A stretch of DNA of 52,196 nt from Rhodobacteraceae bacterium UBA3069 (GCA_002366795.1 DFBX01000113.1:1-52196), one strand, 5' to 3'. Shown: positions 15,905 to 25,665, counted from the stretch's first letter. Made by a program: numbers and translations. The notes: generated by a model not told the origin, from the sequence alone.

Positions 15905-16472
15905 GGGTGAAGAACAGGCGACGGAAGGGAAACTGCACGCTGCCATCCGCCGCACGCGGATAGAGTGCATTGATTTCAGTGTCATAGGCGGCGACTAGCG
16001 CGCTGCGCTTTGCGCAGGGAAGGGCGTCCAGCACGGGTTTGCCATAGGTGCTTTCGGTGAAGCGGCGTATCGGATGGCCTTGGGGGCTGGCTGCTAACGT
16101 CTGGAAATACTCGGTTTGCCAGAGAGCCAGATTGCCCAAGGGGGCGAGCAATCCGTGATAGGCTTGCGGCGTCAGGATGCCGGGGCCATCTGCCGGCACC
16201 GTGCCGAACAGCTGCCTGGACAGGCACCGCCAAAGCCGGTGCGAGGGCGCGTTGTTCATGCCCGGAGAGCTGTCCACGCCAATGACAGGGCGGCCCAGCA
16301 TCGCCACTGCCGGTCCCGCCGCCCCGGCACCGCAGCCCAGGTCGATCACGGTGCTGCCCGGAAATTCCAGCCCGTTCGGCAGCGGCGGCAGCGCGCGAAG
16401 CAGGTCCAGTGCGGGCCGCAATTGATGCCCTGAAAAGCGTGCGTATTTTTCCGGGCTTCAATCGTCTGCCAT
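15894..16472 (-). pseudogene. tam: Decayed trans-aconitate 2-methyltransferase-like gene
   Basis: Remnant of a SAM-dependent methyltransferase close to Tam. Reading from an ATG at 16472 with AAGGAAAG in front, the first codons give MADD, then TGA (16458-16460) where the family has Trp, then SPEKYARFSGHQLRPALDLL, so the reading frame is cut by a nonsense codon. SAM motif I VIDLGCGAGAAGPAV and GVDSSPGM follow. The sequence then jumps directly to NNAPSHRLWRCLSRQLF, which in the family lies some 60 residues later. Motifs II and III are therefore deleted in frame. The C terminus (RFTESTYGKPVLDAL, FPFRRLFFTLTR) is well kept. The remaining open frame from a TTG at 16421 is unlikely to be active. Confidence 0.82.
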
Positions 16473-16499
16473 TTCGGCTTTCCTTGAAAACCACCGTTC

Positions 16500-16535
16500 C
16501 AAAAGAAAACGGCCGGGGTTTTACCCCGGCCGTCT
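16500..16535 (-). terminator. Rho-independent terminator of ftsH
   Basis: Perfect 10-bp inverted repeat ACGGCCGGGG/CCCCGGCCGT at 16509-16533, 10 bp past the ftsH stop. Read on the minus strand it is followed by TTTTCTTTT. This is the end of the tol-pal-tilS-ftsH transcription block. Confidence 0.85.
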
Positions 16536-16543
16536 GAATGTGC

Positions 16544-18463
16544 TTATGCGGAAGGTTCAGGCTCCATCCCGCCAGTTCCGCCCGAGGGCTTGGCCTTGGG
16601 CTTGGTCTTGGGAATCGCCGTGACCGAGGGGGCAGAGCCCGCATCGTCGGTATCATCCTCGTCCACCGCATTCGGCGGATCGCCCTTCATCACGCGCTTG
16701 ATCTCTTCGCCGGTGAGGGTTTCGTATTCCAGAAGTCCTTGGGCAAGGTTTTTCCACTCGTCCTTGCGCTCGGTCAGAATTTCATAGGCCTTGGCATAGG
16801 CCTCCTGTACGAAACTCTTCACTTCTTCCTCGATCAACTCCTTGGTGTGGGCAGAGACCGAGAAACCGGGGGTCTGGCCGGAATATCCCTCGTGCGCCTC
16901 GGCGTAGTCGATGTTGCCGACCTTGTCGGACATGCCCCAGCGCAGCACCATGGCGCGCGCCAGTGCGCTGGCCTGCTGAATGTCGCCCGCAGGGCCGTTC
17001 GACACGTTCTGCTCACCGTATTTGATGATCTCCGCAGCCTTGCCAGCCATGGTCATGGCCAGCTTTTCCTCGCACTCGGATTTGTGCCAGTTCAAGCGGT
17101 CGATTTCCGGAAGGGAGACCACCATGCCCAATGCGCCACCGCGCGGGATGATTGTTGCCTTGTAGACCGGATCGCACTGCGGCAGGGCAAGGCCGACCAC
17201 GGCGTGACCGGCCTCGTGATAGGCGGTCTTTTCCTTCTGGTCGGGTGTCAGCACCATCGAGCGGCGCTCGGCCCCCATCATCACCTTGTCCTTGGCATTC
17301 TCGAAATCCTCCATGGTCACGTAATGACGGCCCACACGGGCGGCCATCAGCGCGGCCTCGTTCACGAGGTTGGCCAGATCCGCACCCGAGAAACCGGGCG
17401 TGCCGCGCGCGATGATGCGCATGTCGGCATCGGCGGCCAGGGGCACCTTGCGAGCGTGGACCGACAGGATTTTCTCGCGGCCCTTGATGTCGGGGTTCGG
17501 GACGGTGACCTGACGGTCGAACCGGCCCGGACGCAGCAGCGCGGGGTCCAGCACGTCGCGGCGGTTGGTGGCGGCCAGGATAATCACGCCCTCGTTCGCC
17601 TCGAAACCGTCCATTTCAACCAACAGCTGGTTCAGGGTCTGCTCACGTTCGTCGTTGCCGCCGCCGTAACCAGCGCCACGGGCGCGGCCCACGGCGTCAA
17701 TCTCGTCGATGAAGACGATGCAGGGGGCATTTTTCTTGGCCTGTTCGAACATGTCGCGCACACGGGATGCGCCCACGCCGACAAACATTTCCACGAAGTC
17801 AGAGCCGGAGATGGTGAAGAAGGGCACGCCTGCCTCGCCTGCAATTGCGCGGGCCAGCAGGGTTTTACCGGTACCCGGAGGGCCGACCAGCAGTGCGCCC
17901 TTGGGAATCTTGCCGCCAAGACGGCTGAATTTCTGCGGATTGCGCAGGAATTCCACGATCTCTTCCAGTTCTTCCTTGGCTTCGTCGATGCCCGCCACGT
18001 CGTCAAAGGTGACGCGGCCGTGCTTTTCGGTCAGCAGCTTGGCCTTGGATTTGCCAAACCCCATCGCCCCGCCTTTGCCGCCGCCCTGCATCCGGTTCAT
18101 GAAATAAACCCAGACGCCGATCAGCAAAAGGAATGGCAACAGCGTGACCAAGAAGGCCTGGAGCATGGATTCCTGTTGCGGCTCGGCGGTGACTGGTACG
18201 CCGTTCTGGACCAGCATGTCGGTGACTGCCGCGTCTTCAGGCTTGACCGTGGTGTAATCCTTGCCGTCGTTTCCGCGATAGCGGACGCGCTCGCCGTCGA
18301 TGGTCACTTTAGCCACCTCGCCGTTTTCGGCAGCCTGCACGAATTCTGTGTAATTCACCGCTTGACTGTTCAGCGAGTTGCTTTGCCCGTTGAACAGGCT
18401 GAACAGGGCCATCAGCATAAGTAGCAGAATGACCCAGAAGGCGATATTTCTAGCGTTTCCCAA
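16544..18463 (-). CDS. ftsH: ATP-dependent zinc metalloprotease FtsH
   Basis: Membrane-anchored AAA+ protease that degrades short-lived and misassembled proteins. The 639-residue protein has two membrane helices (about 7-24 and 103-120) around a periplasmic domain, Walker A GPPGTGKT (194-201), Walker B IVFIDEIDAVGR (249-260), the second region of homology ending RPGRFDR (311-317), and the zinc site HEAGH (416-420) with the third ligand in GPAGDIQQ. The acidic, Pro-rich C-terminal tail (last 35 residues) is variable in the family. The start is a TTG at 18463, fixed by GGGAGG six bases upstream (18470-18475); no ATG fits. It follows tilS, a common alphaproteobacterial order. Confidence 0.96.
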   Translation of the reverse strand: MGNARNIAFWVILLLMLMALFSLFNGQSNSLNSQAVNYTEFVQAAENGEVAKVTIDGERVRYRGNDGKDYTTVKPEDAAVTDMLVQNGVPVTAEPQQESMLQAFLVTLLPFLLLIGVWVYFMNRMQGGGKGGAMGFGKSKAKLLTEKHGRVTFDDVAGIDEAKEELEEIVEFLRNPQKFSRLGGKIPKGALLVGPPGTGKTLLARAIAGEAGVPFFTISGSDFVEMFVGVGASRVRDMFEQAKKNAPCIVFIDEIDAVGRARGAGYGGGNDEREQTLNQLLVEMDGFEANEGVIILAATNRRDVLDPALLRPGRFDRQVTVPNPDIKGREKILSVHARKVPLAADADMRIIARGTPGFSGADLANLVNEAALMAARVGRHYVTMEDFENAKDKVMMGAERRSMVLTPDQKEKTAYHEAGHAVVGLALPQCDPVYKATIIPRGGALGMVVSLPEIDRLNWHKSECEEKLAMTMAGKAAEIIKYGEQNVSNGPAGDIQQASALARAMVLRWGMSDKVGNIDYAEAHEGYSGQTPGFSVSAHTKELIEEEVKSFVQEAYAKAYEILTERKDEWKNLAQGLLEYETLTGEEIKRVMKGDPPNAVDEDDTDDAGSAPSVTAIPKTKPKAKPSGGTGGMEPEPSA

Positions 18464-18598
18464 GGAAAACCTCCCGATAGATGCTGGCCTCGGCAGGTAA
18501 CACAGAAGCCTGAGAGGTAAAATAGGTATCGCCGCGCCTTCTTCAATGCACAATCGCCCGCTGCGGCGGCTGATTGCCCGCGCTGCAAGGTCGCGGGC

Positions 18599-19906
18599 CT
18601 AGGATACGAGCAAACTGTTAAAGAATTCTTCATCCTGTTTTAGCAATTTTGCGATCGATCCAGCATTCAGCCCCAGCAACGGGCTGGCGATCAGGGTCTG
18701 GCCGCGCCAGACGGCGGGGGCGGATTGCGCGGCGGGTTCGGGCAACTCTGCGGCACGCCAGTCTTCCAGTTGTGCAAGCCCGTCAGGCCCGGTGGCGCGC
18801 AGTTCGACCCCGTCAGGCCATTGCCCTTCCAGTTGCCAGCGGCCATCCCAAGGCGATCCCGGCGCGGCGCGGGTATCGGCTACGGCGCGAGGGTCGCGGC
18901 AGATGCGCAGCCGCCCCCGGTCCGCACCGGTCAGGATGACGACACGGCATCCGTGCAGGGCCATGCCGCGCCCTTCGAACAGCCCGTCCAGCAAGGTTTG
19001 CACGGCGCGGCGGCGGGGGGCGTATTCCGCGCCGGACACCCAGCACAGCGCGTGAACCAGCAGGCGTCGGGCGATCTCGTCTGGCAAGTTTCGCAGTTTT
19101 CGCAGGCAAATCAGGACATCGCCGCGATCGACACTGGCGGCATCGCGCGCGGCAAGAAACGTGTACCAATCAAGGGCGCGGCGCACATCACGAAGGTTGG
19201 CGGCGACATGGGCCAGGCCGTCCGTCGTGATGCCCAAAGGGGCCAGCGCAGCCAGAACCTGACGGGCGCGCACGCGCTCGTAACCGGGGTCCGTGTTGCT
19301 GGGATCGTCTGCCCATGTCCGGCCGCGCGCCAAAAGAAAGTCGCGCAAATCACCGCGTTTCAATGCCAGGATGGGGCGGATGAATTCCACACCATCGCGG
19401 TGGCTGCGGGGGGACATGGCCGATAGCCCGTCCACACCAGCCTCGCGTGCAAGCCGCATCAGAAAGGTTTCGGCCACGTCATCGGCGGTGTGGCCAAGGG
19501 CGATATGGTTGATGTCACGCGCCTTGGCCCAATCGGCCATCAGCGCATATCGCGCGCGGCGGGCGTGGTCCATCAGGTTGCCGGTCCCGTCCCAGCCGGT
19601 CCAGTGCAGGGTGTCATGGGACAGGCCAAGCGCGGCAGCCTGTGTGGCGACGGCGCGGGCCTCGTCCGCGGCTTCGGGGCGCAGGCCGTGATCGACGGTT
19701 ACAACATGCAGCGCCACGCCGGACCGCGCGGCCCATTCCGTGGCCAGATGCAACAATGCGGTGGAATCGCTTCCGCCCGACACGGCAAGGCCGATGCGGG
19801 CGGGCAGGGGGCAGGGCAACAGCCGGTCAAACGCCTGTGCCGCCGCATCCATCAGCCCCCCGTAGCCAACGGCTGCGGGGGTGCCGACGTTTTCATTCAC
19901 GGGCAT
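18599..19906 (-). CDS. tilS: tRNA(Ile)-lysidine synthase
   Basis: ATP-dependent enzyme that converts C34 of the CAU-anticodon tRNA(Ile) to lysidine so that it reads AUA. The N-terminal N-type ATP pyrophosphatase domain holds the P-loop VSGGSDSTALLHLA (Ser43-Ser48), VDHGLRPEAADEA, and HTADDVAETFLMRLAREAGVDGL, all diagnostic. The 435 residues include the C-terminal tRNA-recognition part, which is only weakly conserved here (GRWQLEGQWPDGVELRA). It starts at the ATG at 19906, overlapping the end of cpoB by ten bases; the ATG 18 codons later is a possible alternative. A GC hairpin lies directly after the stop (18576-18598) but has no T-run. Confidence 0.94.
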   Translation of the reverse strand: MPVNENVGTPAAVGYGGLMDAAAQAFDRLLPCPLPARIGLAVSGGSDSTALLHLATEWAARSGVALHVVTVDHGLRPEAADEARAVATQAAALGLSHDTLHWTGWDGTGNLMDHARRARYALMADWAKARDINHIALGHTADDVAETFLMRLAREAGVDGLSAMSPRSHRDGVEFIRPILALKRGDLRDFLLARGRTWADDPSNTDPGYERVRARQVLAALAPLGITTDGLAHVAANLRDVRRALDWYTFLAARDAASVDRGDVLICLRKLRNLPDEIARRLLVHALCWVSGAEYAPRRRAVQTLLDGLFEGRGMALHGCRVVILTGADRGRLRICRDPRAVADTRAAPGSPWDGRWQLEGQWPDGVELRATGPDGLAQLEDWRAAELPEPAAQSAPAVWRGQTLIASPLLGLNAGSIAKLLKQDEEFFNSLLVS

Positions 19907-20745
19907 CCGATTCGGGCGCGGGCGGTTTCGGCCTGTTCGACGGCAGGCGCACCGGGAAAGCGCATTCCGACCTCGGACAGGGTCACGCAGGCCTCTTGCG
20001 TCTGGCCAAGCTGGCCAAGCGCATTGCCCAGCAGATACAAAGCCTGCGGGGCTTGCGGGCCTTCGGGTTCGGCGGTGAACCCTTGCAGGTAGGCGCGCGC
20101 CTCGCCGGTCTTGTCGCCCATCTTGGCCAGGGCCTCGCCGCGCATCAGATGCGCTTGCACGGCCATCGGGCCACCAGGGTAGCTTTCGTTAAACAGCGCG
20201 AATTTCTTGGCGGCCTCTTCGAAAGAGCCACCGTCGAAGGCGGCCTTGGCCGCATCGAAATCGGCCTTTTCGCCCACGGCCATCTCTACCTCGTGGCCGG
20301 CCATGTCATCGCCAGACCCGATGCTGGTCGAAGGCAGGGCCGGCGCGGTCACCGCCGCCACCTTGCCGGCATCGCCGCCAAGGGTGCTGGTCTGGCCCAG
20401 CTTGGACAGATCGCCGCCCTCCAGTTCGACCAGACGGAATTCCAGATCGCCGATGCGGTTGGTGCCATCGGTCACAACGCTGTTGATGCGGAATTCAAGC
20501 TGCTCGCTTTTCGCGGTCAGGCGGGACAGGTGCGCCTCGATCGCGTCCAGCCGTTGCAGGGCCGATCCGCCCACGGCCACGCCCGGCGCGCCCGTGGTGG
20601 AAAGCTCGCGCTTCAGTTTCTGGACCTCGACATTCAGGACCGTCAGTTCCTGCCGGATGTCGGCCAGCGTCTGGTTGCGGTCCTGCGCGGATGCGCATAG
20701 CGGCATCATGGCAAGTGCGACGACAAGTCCGAAGCGCATCTTCAT
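19897..20745 (-). CDS. cpoB: Cell division coordinator CpoB / tol-pal system protein YbgF
   Basis: Periplasmic partner of the Tol-Pal system that links outer-membrane constriction to peptidoglycan synthesis. The 282-residue protein has a signal peptide (MKMRFGLVVALAMMPLCASA, cut before QDRNQ), an N-terminal coiled coil (DIRQELTVLNVEVQKLKREL, then QRLDAIEAHLSRL) for trimerisation, a flexible middle of about 40 residues, and C-terminal TPR repeats from ADFDAAKAAFDGGSFEEAAK to the end. The ATG at 20745 follows GGAGGA. The open frame extends further upstream but that part lies over pal. It ends by overlapping tilS. Confidence 0.93.
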   Translation of the reverse strand: MKMRFGLVVALAMMPLCASAQDRNQTLADIRQELTVLNVEVQKLKRELSTTGAPGVAVGGSALQRLDAIEAHLSRLTAKSEQLEFRINSVVTDGTNRIGDLEFRLVELEGGDLSKLGQTSTLGGDAGKVAAVTAPALPSTSIGSGDDMAGHEVEMAVGEKADFDAAKAAFDGGSFEEAAKKFALFNESYPGGPMAVQAHLMRGEALAKMGDKTGEARAYLQGFTAEPEGPQAPQALYLLGNALGQLGQTQEACVTLSEVGMRFPGAPAVEQAETARARIGCP

Positions 20746-20759
20746 GGGCGTTCCTCCGA

Positions 20760-21275
20760 TCAGGACATGCCTGCCGCCAGCACCGTCACGGCGCGGCGGT
20801 TCTTGGCATAACATGCCTCGGTCGAGCAGACCTCGATCGGGCGTTCCTTGCCGTAGGACACGACGCGCAACCGGCTGGAGGCGACGCCTTGGGAAATCAG
20901 GTATTCCTGCACCGAATTGGCGCGGCGTGCGCCAAGCGCAAGGTTGTATTCCCGCGTGCCCTGTTCGTCGGCGTGGCCTTCGATCACGGCGGTGTAATCG
21001 GAATTGGTCATCAGCCATTGCGCCTGACCTTGCAGGGTTGCGCGGCCCTCGGGTGTCAGGGTGGACTGGTCCACCGCGAACAGAACGCGGTCGCCCACGC
21101 TTTGCTGGAAATACGCTGCCGATGCGGGATCGTTCGCGCTGCCCGGAATGATGCCCGCATTCGCGGCATTGCCGCCAAGGGCAACATCGTTGCCGAAGCG
21201 ATCCGCGCCGGTTTTCGCACAGGCGCAGAGCGCCAGTGCCCCCGCGATCAGGGCTGCTCGTGCCAGAATTTTCAT
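20760..21275 (-). CDS. pal: Peptidoglycan-associated lipoprotein Pal
   Basis: Outer-membrane lipoprotein that binds peptidoglycan and TolB. The 171-residue precursor has a lipobox LCAC with the acylated Cys near residue 18, a linker, and the OmpA-like domain: RVLFAVDQSTLTPEG, IEGHADEQGTREYNLALGAR (the diaminopimelate-binding Asp and Arg are present), and RLRVVSYGKERPI. EVCSTEACYAKNRRAV near the end adds a cysteine pair, often seen in Pal. The ATG at 21275 opens the conserved protein; the longer frame to 21371 has no ribosome site. It is separated from tolB by 120 bp and from cpoB by 14 bp. Confidence 0.95.
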   Translation of the reverse strand: MKILARAALIAGALALCACAKTGADRFGNDVALGGNAANAGIIPGSANDPASAAYFQQSVGDRVLFAVDQSTLTPEGRATLQGQAQWLMTNSDYTAVIEGHADEQGTREYNLALGARRANSVQEYLISQGVASSRLRVVSYGKERPIEVCSTEACYAKNRRAVTVLAAGMS

Positions 21276-21395
21276 ATCGTGTATCCCACGTTTTGCATTG
21301 TTGTTTCGCCCTTCTAACACAGGCCAAAGCCCATGGGAATCGGTGGTGTCATCACGTTTGCGTCTGCGCAATCCCCTGCCGAGGCGGCCGCCGTG

Positions 21396-22736
21396 CTATT
21401 TTTGCAGCGGCCCCCATGCCGGATCGGATGCGGCGCCGCCGGTGCTGACGGGTTTCAGGTTCCGACCGGTGCTGTCCACGGAATACAGCCGCGCCTCTCC
21501 GCCCGCGCCCTGGGTTTCGCGGGTGAACATGATGACACGCCCGTTCGGCGACCAAGTCGGGCCTTCGTCCAGGAAAGAGGCGGTGAGCAGGCGTTCCTCG
21601 GACCCGTCCACGCGCATCACGCCGATATGGAACCGGCCCTTGTTTTGCTTGGTGAATGCGATCAGATCACCGCGCGGTGACCAGACGGGGGTGCCGTAAC
21701 GGCCCTGCCCGAAGGAAATGCGCGTTGCCTCGCCGCCGTTTGCGTCCATGACATAAAGCTGCGGCGTGCCAGAGCGGTCGGATTCGATCACGATCCGGCT
21801 GCCATCGGGAGAGAAGGATGGCGCGGTTTCGATCGAGGGCGCATTGGTCAGGCGCACAGGGGACGCGCCATCCACCGTCATGCGCCAAAGGTCGGTGTTG
21901 CCGCCTTGGGTCAGCGAGAAGACAACCGTATTGCCATCCGGCCCGAAGCGCGGCGAAAACGCCATGTCGCCGTCGGGGATCGGCAGGGCGCGGCGGCCGA
22001 CGCTGGCCACGTCCAGCACGTAGATGCGCGGAAAACCGGTTTCATAAGAGGTATAAAGGATACGGTCGCCAGTGGGCGAGAAGCGCGGCGCCAGCACGAT
22101 GGCGGAACTGTCGGTCAGGTATTGAACGTTCGCGCCGTCGTAATCCATGATCCCCAGCCGTTTCTGGCGCTGGTCCTTGGGGCCTGCCTCGGCCACGTAA
22201 ACCACGCGGCTGTCGAAATATCCGCCCTCGCCGGTGATACGGTTGTAGACGGCATCGGCTACCTTGTGCGCCATGCGCCGCCAGCCTTCCTGCGTGCCGG
22301 CAAATTGCAGCCCATCGCCCAGTTCCTGCCCTGCAAACACATCATACAGGCGGAATTTCACGTTGATCAGCCCGTTCGCATCGGTCGAAACCGCGCCGGT
22401 GATCAGCGCCTGCGCGTTGATCGCTTTCCAGTCGGCATATTGCACGGGGCTGGAAAAGGCGGTGACCTGGCTGATGAACGCATCCGAAGGGATCTGCCGG
22501 AACAGGCCCGTGCCGATCAGATCGTCCACGACCACCTGGCTGATCCGCGCGGCCATGTCGGAAGCACCGGCGGATTCCGCGATGAACTGCGGCACGGCGA
22601 TGGGCATCGGTTCGATCACGGCATCGGTGATTTCCAGCCGCAAACGCCCGCTGTCCTGCGCTATGGCGGCGGGGGGCGTGGCCAGGGCCACGAGGGCTGT
22701 CAGGGCCAATCGGGCAAGGGTCTTTACAGGCGTCAT
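21396..22736 (-). CDS. tolB: Tol-Pal system protein TolB
   Basis: Periplasmic protein that shuttles between Pal and TolA. The 446-residue precursor has a Sec signal (MTPVKTLARLALTALVALA, cut near AIAQ-DS), an N-terminal domain (RLRLEITDAVIEPMPIAVPQ to the Pal-switch region), and a six-bladed beta-propeller with repeated signatures LAPRFSPTGDRILYTSY, FSPRFGPDGNTVVFS, TAPSFSPDGSRIVIES, TPVWSPRGDLIAFT and EGPTWSPNGRVIMFTR. The ATG at 22736 follows AAGGA and replaces a longer frame without support. It lies 95 bp after tolA. Confidence 0.96.
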   Translation of the reverse strand: MTPVKTLARLALTALVALATPPAAIAQDSGRLRLEITDAVIEPMPIAVPQFIAESAGASDMAARISQVVVDDLIGTGLFRQIPSDAFISQVTAFSSPVQYADWKAINAQALITGAVSTDANGLINVKFRLYDVFAGQELGDGLQFAGTQEGWRRMAHKVADAVYNRITGEGGYFDSRVVYVAEAGPKDQRQKRLGIMDYDGANVQYLTDSSAIVLAPRFSPTGDRILYTSYETGFPRIYVLDVASVGRRALPIPDGDMAFSPRFGPDGNTVVFSLTQGGNTDLWRMTVDGASPVRLTNAPSIETAPSFSPDGSRIVIESDRSGTPQLYVMDANGGEATRISFGQGRYGTPVWSPRGDLIAFTKQNKGRFHIGVMRVDGSEERLLTASFLDEGPTWSPNGRVIMFTRETQGAGGEARLYSVDSTGRNLKPVSTGGAASDPAWGPLQK

Positions 22737-22831
22737 TGCTTGGTCCTTTTTCGGGCGATGGGGATGCGGGGCCTTGCCCGATACTCGGTGCAAGATGGGC
22801 GGCTTTACAGGGGAATTTTCCAACGTTCCGC

Positions 22832-23974
22832 TCATTTGATCCTCATTTTCTCGGGGTTAAACACCAACTCAAGCTCTCGCCAATGCTCGTATTTTTCGGC
22901 TGGCAGGTCAAACCCGTCATTGCCACAACGGATGATGGCGCGGCGGGCCGCTTCGAAGGCTTGCCGGGCCGAGGTCTCGTTTCCGCCCTCGTAGCCGAGA
23001 CGCCTGATCGTGGCGTGGATCGGTTTGCTGTCGCGGCCCATCTCCACCAGCACGGTGACGGTGGTGCGCATCGCCTCGGCGGACAGGGAACCGACGTTCC
23101 AGCAGCGTTGCACCGACACGCGCAGCGCGTCCTTGTCGCCCGCCGTCATCGGCGGGCCAGAGGGCGCGGTGCCATTGCCGTCTGTCGGCGGGCTGTCGCC
23201 GCCAGAGGCGGCGGAAGATGCGCTGCCGCCACCCAGTGCCGCCGCAAGCGCATCGTTGACCGCGTTCTGGTTGGTCGCGGGGGGCGTTGCGGGTGCGGGT
23301 TTGGTTTCCGCCACGGCGGCGGGGAGATTGGGGCGCGTTTTCGGGCGCAGCGACGCGGTCGGCGCGCTCGATGGTTTCTCTGTCGCTTCGGTCACGATCT
23401 CGGTCGTGGCCTCTTCGGGGGCGGTAGCCTCTTGCGGGTCTTGCGGGATGGGGGGCAGCGCATCATCGGGCACGACCTCCTCGCGCTGGACGGGGTCCGG
23501 CTTGGCTTCGGGTTCGGGCCGCGCAACCGGCTCGGGGGCGACGCGCGGCACCGGGCGCGGCACGGGGCGGTCGCTGACCGGCGGCGCCAGCACGGCCTGT
23601 TCCTGGGGCGGCGGCGCGATCCGCGGCGGCTCGTCTGACACGTCGGCCTCGGGCGTGGGGGCGGGCGGAGTGGGCGGCGGGGTTTCAGCCTCCGGTGCCT
23701 GCGTGACCTTGGGGGTCGCGGTCGCGGGGGGCGTGTCCTGCTGCGCCGGTGCAGGGGCGTCCGACTGCGCGTCATCGGGCGGGGCCGGCATGGCCACGTC
23801 GGTCGCGGTTTGAGGCGGGCGTGCGGCCTGCACCATCCGGTCGAATTCATCCCCGGTGATAACGGCCACTTCTGTCACCTCGAAGGGCTCGGGCGTGGGG
23901 GCGAACCCGCCGAACAGCAGCGCGGCGATGAAGCCCGCGTGCCCGACCCCGGAAATATAATGACCGATATGCAC
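22832..23974 (-). CDS. tolA: Cell envelope integrity protein TolA
   Basis: Bridge between the TolQR motor and TolB/Pal. The 380-residue protein has one N-terminal membrane helix (GHYISGVGHAGFIAALLFGG), then about 230 residues rich in Pro, Ala and Glu in place of the long helical domain of E. coli, and a folded C-terminal domain (VQRCWNVGSLSAEAMRTTVT through RRAIIRCGNDGF) with the cysteine pair typical of alphaproteobacterial TolA. I chose the GTG at 23974 because GGAGG stands eight bases before it and the HIGHYISG start matches the family. An ATG at 24043 would overlap tolR deeply. It is 16 bp after tolR. Confidence 0.9.
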   Translation of the reverse strand: MHIGHYISGVGHAGFIAALLFGGFAPTPEPFEVTEVAVITGDEFDRMVQAARPPQTATDVAMPAPPDDAQSDAPAPAQQDTPPATATPKVTQAPEAETPPPTPPAPTPEADVSDEPPRIAPPPQEQAVLAPPVSDRPVPRPVPRVAPEPVARPEPEAKPDPVQREEVVPDDALPPIPQDPQEATAPEEATTEIVTEATEKPSSAPTASLRPKTRPNLPAAVAETKPAPATPPATNQNAVNDALAAALGGGSASSAASGGDSPPTDGNGTAPSGPPMTAGDKDALRVSVQRCWNVGSLSAEAMRTTVTVLVEMGRDSKPIHATIRRLGYEGGNETSARQAFEAARRAIIRCGNDGFDLPAEKYEHWRELELVFNPEKMRIK

Positions 23975-23990
23975 CGATGCGGCCTCCGGC

Positions 23991-24479
<489 letters not shown>

Positions 24480-24482
24480 GGC

Positions 24483-25175
24483 TCAGGCGTCCAACTGGCG
24501 GCTGAGAATGGTGGCAAATTCGTCGGCAAAACTTTCATAGCCCGCGACGATGCGGTCGCTGTCAGCGCTAAGCTTGTTGTAAAAGATCACCGCCGGAATG
24601 GCCGCGACAAGGCCAAGGGCCGTGGCCAGCAGCGCCTCGGCAATGCCGGGGGCCACGACGGCAAGGTTGGTATTTTGCTGTTCCGCGATGCCGATAAAGG
24701 CGTGCATGATGCCCCAGACCGTACCGAACAGGCCGACGAAAGGCGCGGTCGCGCCCACGGTGGCCAGCACTTGCAGCCCGCCTTGCAGGGCTTCTGCCTC
24801 GCGGGTGATGGCGACGTTCATGGACCGGTCGATGCGGGCCTGCGCACCGGCGATCAACGCGCCGTCGGTGCGGTGGCTGCGGCGCCATTCGATCATGCCG
24901 GCGGCGAAAATCTTTTCCGACTGGCCCGCGGGGTCTGCGCCGATCTGGTCGAACAATTTGTCCAGCGGATCGCCTGACCAAAAGGCGCGGTCGAATGCCT
25001 CTGCCTCGGCGCGGGCGCGGCGATAGGCGATCAATTTCTGCACGATGATCGACCAGCCCCAGAACGAGGCCGCGATCAGCGCGATCATCACCAGTTTCAC
25101 GGTAAGGGTGGATTGGGCGAACAAGGCCCACATGGAAAAATCCATCGCGGGCGCCGCCAAAGTCTCTTGATTCAT
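24483..25175 (-). CDS. tolQ: Tol-Pal system proton channel protein TolQ
   Basis: MotA/TolQ/ExbB family channel that turns proton flow into movement of TolA. The 230-residue protein has three membrane helices: about 20-42 (LTVKLVMIALIAASFWGW), about 132-155 (LATVGATAPFVGLFGTVWGI) and about 175-195 (LLATALGLVAAIPAVIFYN). The second and third carry the family residues GLFGTVWGIM and the conserved Ala-Leu-Gly run. It begins with an ATG 100 bp after ybgC, close enough to be transcribed from the ybgC promoter. Confidence 0.96.
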   Translation of the reverse strand: MNQETLAAPAMDFSMWALFAQSTLTVKLVMIALIAASFWGWSIIVQKLIAYRRARAEAEAFDRAFWSGDPLDKLFDQIGADPAGQSEKIFAAGMIEWRRSHRTDGALIAGAQARIDRSMNVAITREAEALQGGLQVLATVGATAPFVGLFGTVWGIMHAFIGIAEQQNTNLAVVAPGIAEALLATALGLVAAIPAVIFYNKLSADSDRIVAGYESFADEFATILSRQLDA

Positions 25176-25275
25176 CTGCCTGCTCTCTTGGGGGGCCGTT
25201 CTCCGGCCATCTTTCGCAGCAGGCTATCCGATCACGGGCGCGATTGCCAACACAACCCGCCGTGAGGACCCGTTA

Positions 25276-25665
25276 TCAGTGCAAAAGCAGGCGAATATTT
25301 GCCGGAAGGCGGGCGGGATGGCCCGTGTCATTGATCATCACCACGGTGACGATGGCGTGAAACAATTCTTCCTCGCCGCGCATTACCTTTTGATCCATGA
25401 CCAGGCGGGCGGCGGTGACGCCTGTCACCTCGGTCAGAACGGTCAATTCGTCATCTAGGCGGGCGGGTTGCAGGTAGTCGGCCTCGACCCGGCGGACGGC
25501 GAATACCAGCCCCTCGTCCTCTTTCAGGGCGCGTTGGTCGATGCCAAGCCCGCGCACCCAGTCGCTGCGCGCCCTTTCGATATAGCGCAGATAGTTGGCG
25601 TAATAGACGATACCCGCCATGTCGGTGTCTTCGTAATAGACCCGGATCGGCAATTTATGCGTCAT
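25276..25665 (-). CDS. ybgC: Tol-Pal associated acyl-CoA thioesterase YbgC
   Basis: Hotdog-fold thioesterase always found at the head of tol-pal operons; it is tied to phospholipid metabolism at the division site. The 129-residue protein has the family active-site block YYEDTDMAGIVYYANYLRYI (residues 10-29) with the catalytic Asp and the following helix ERARSDWVRGLG. Length is typical. The ATG at 25665 opens the conserved part; the open frame further upstream covers the divergent promoter region. It diverges from the MOSC gene across 149 bp, which should contain the main tol-pal promoter. Confidence 0.94.
   Translation of the reverse strand: MTHKLPIRVYYEDTDMAGIVYYANYLRYIERARSDWVRGLGIDQRALKEDEGLVFAVRRVEADYLQPARLDDELTVLTEVTGVTAARLVMDQKVMRGEEELFHAIVTVVMINDTGHPARLPANIRLLLH

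Noticed and set aside
16538..18424. Very long open frame on the plus strand opposite ftsH (similar ones lie opposite fhs and tilS)
   Set aside because: High G+C makes antisense frames stay open. The minus-strand proteins are full-length conserved enzymes, and the antisense products are His/Gln/Arg-rich without any family signature.
19897..21327. Single long frame that would fuse a Pal-region peptide to CpoB
   Set aside because: The upstream half lies out of frame over pal. CpoB has its own ATG, ribosome site and signal peptide at 20745.
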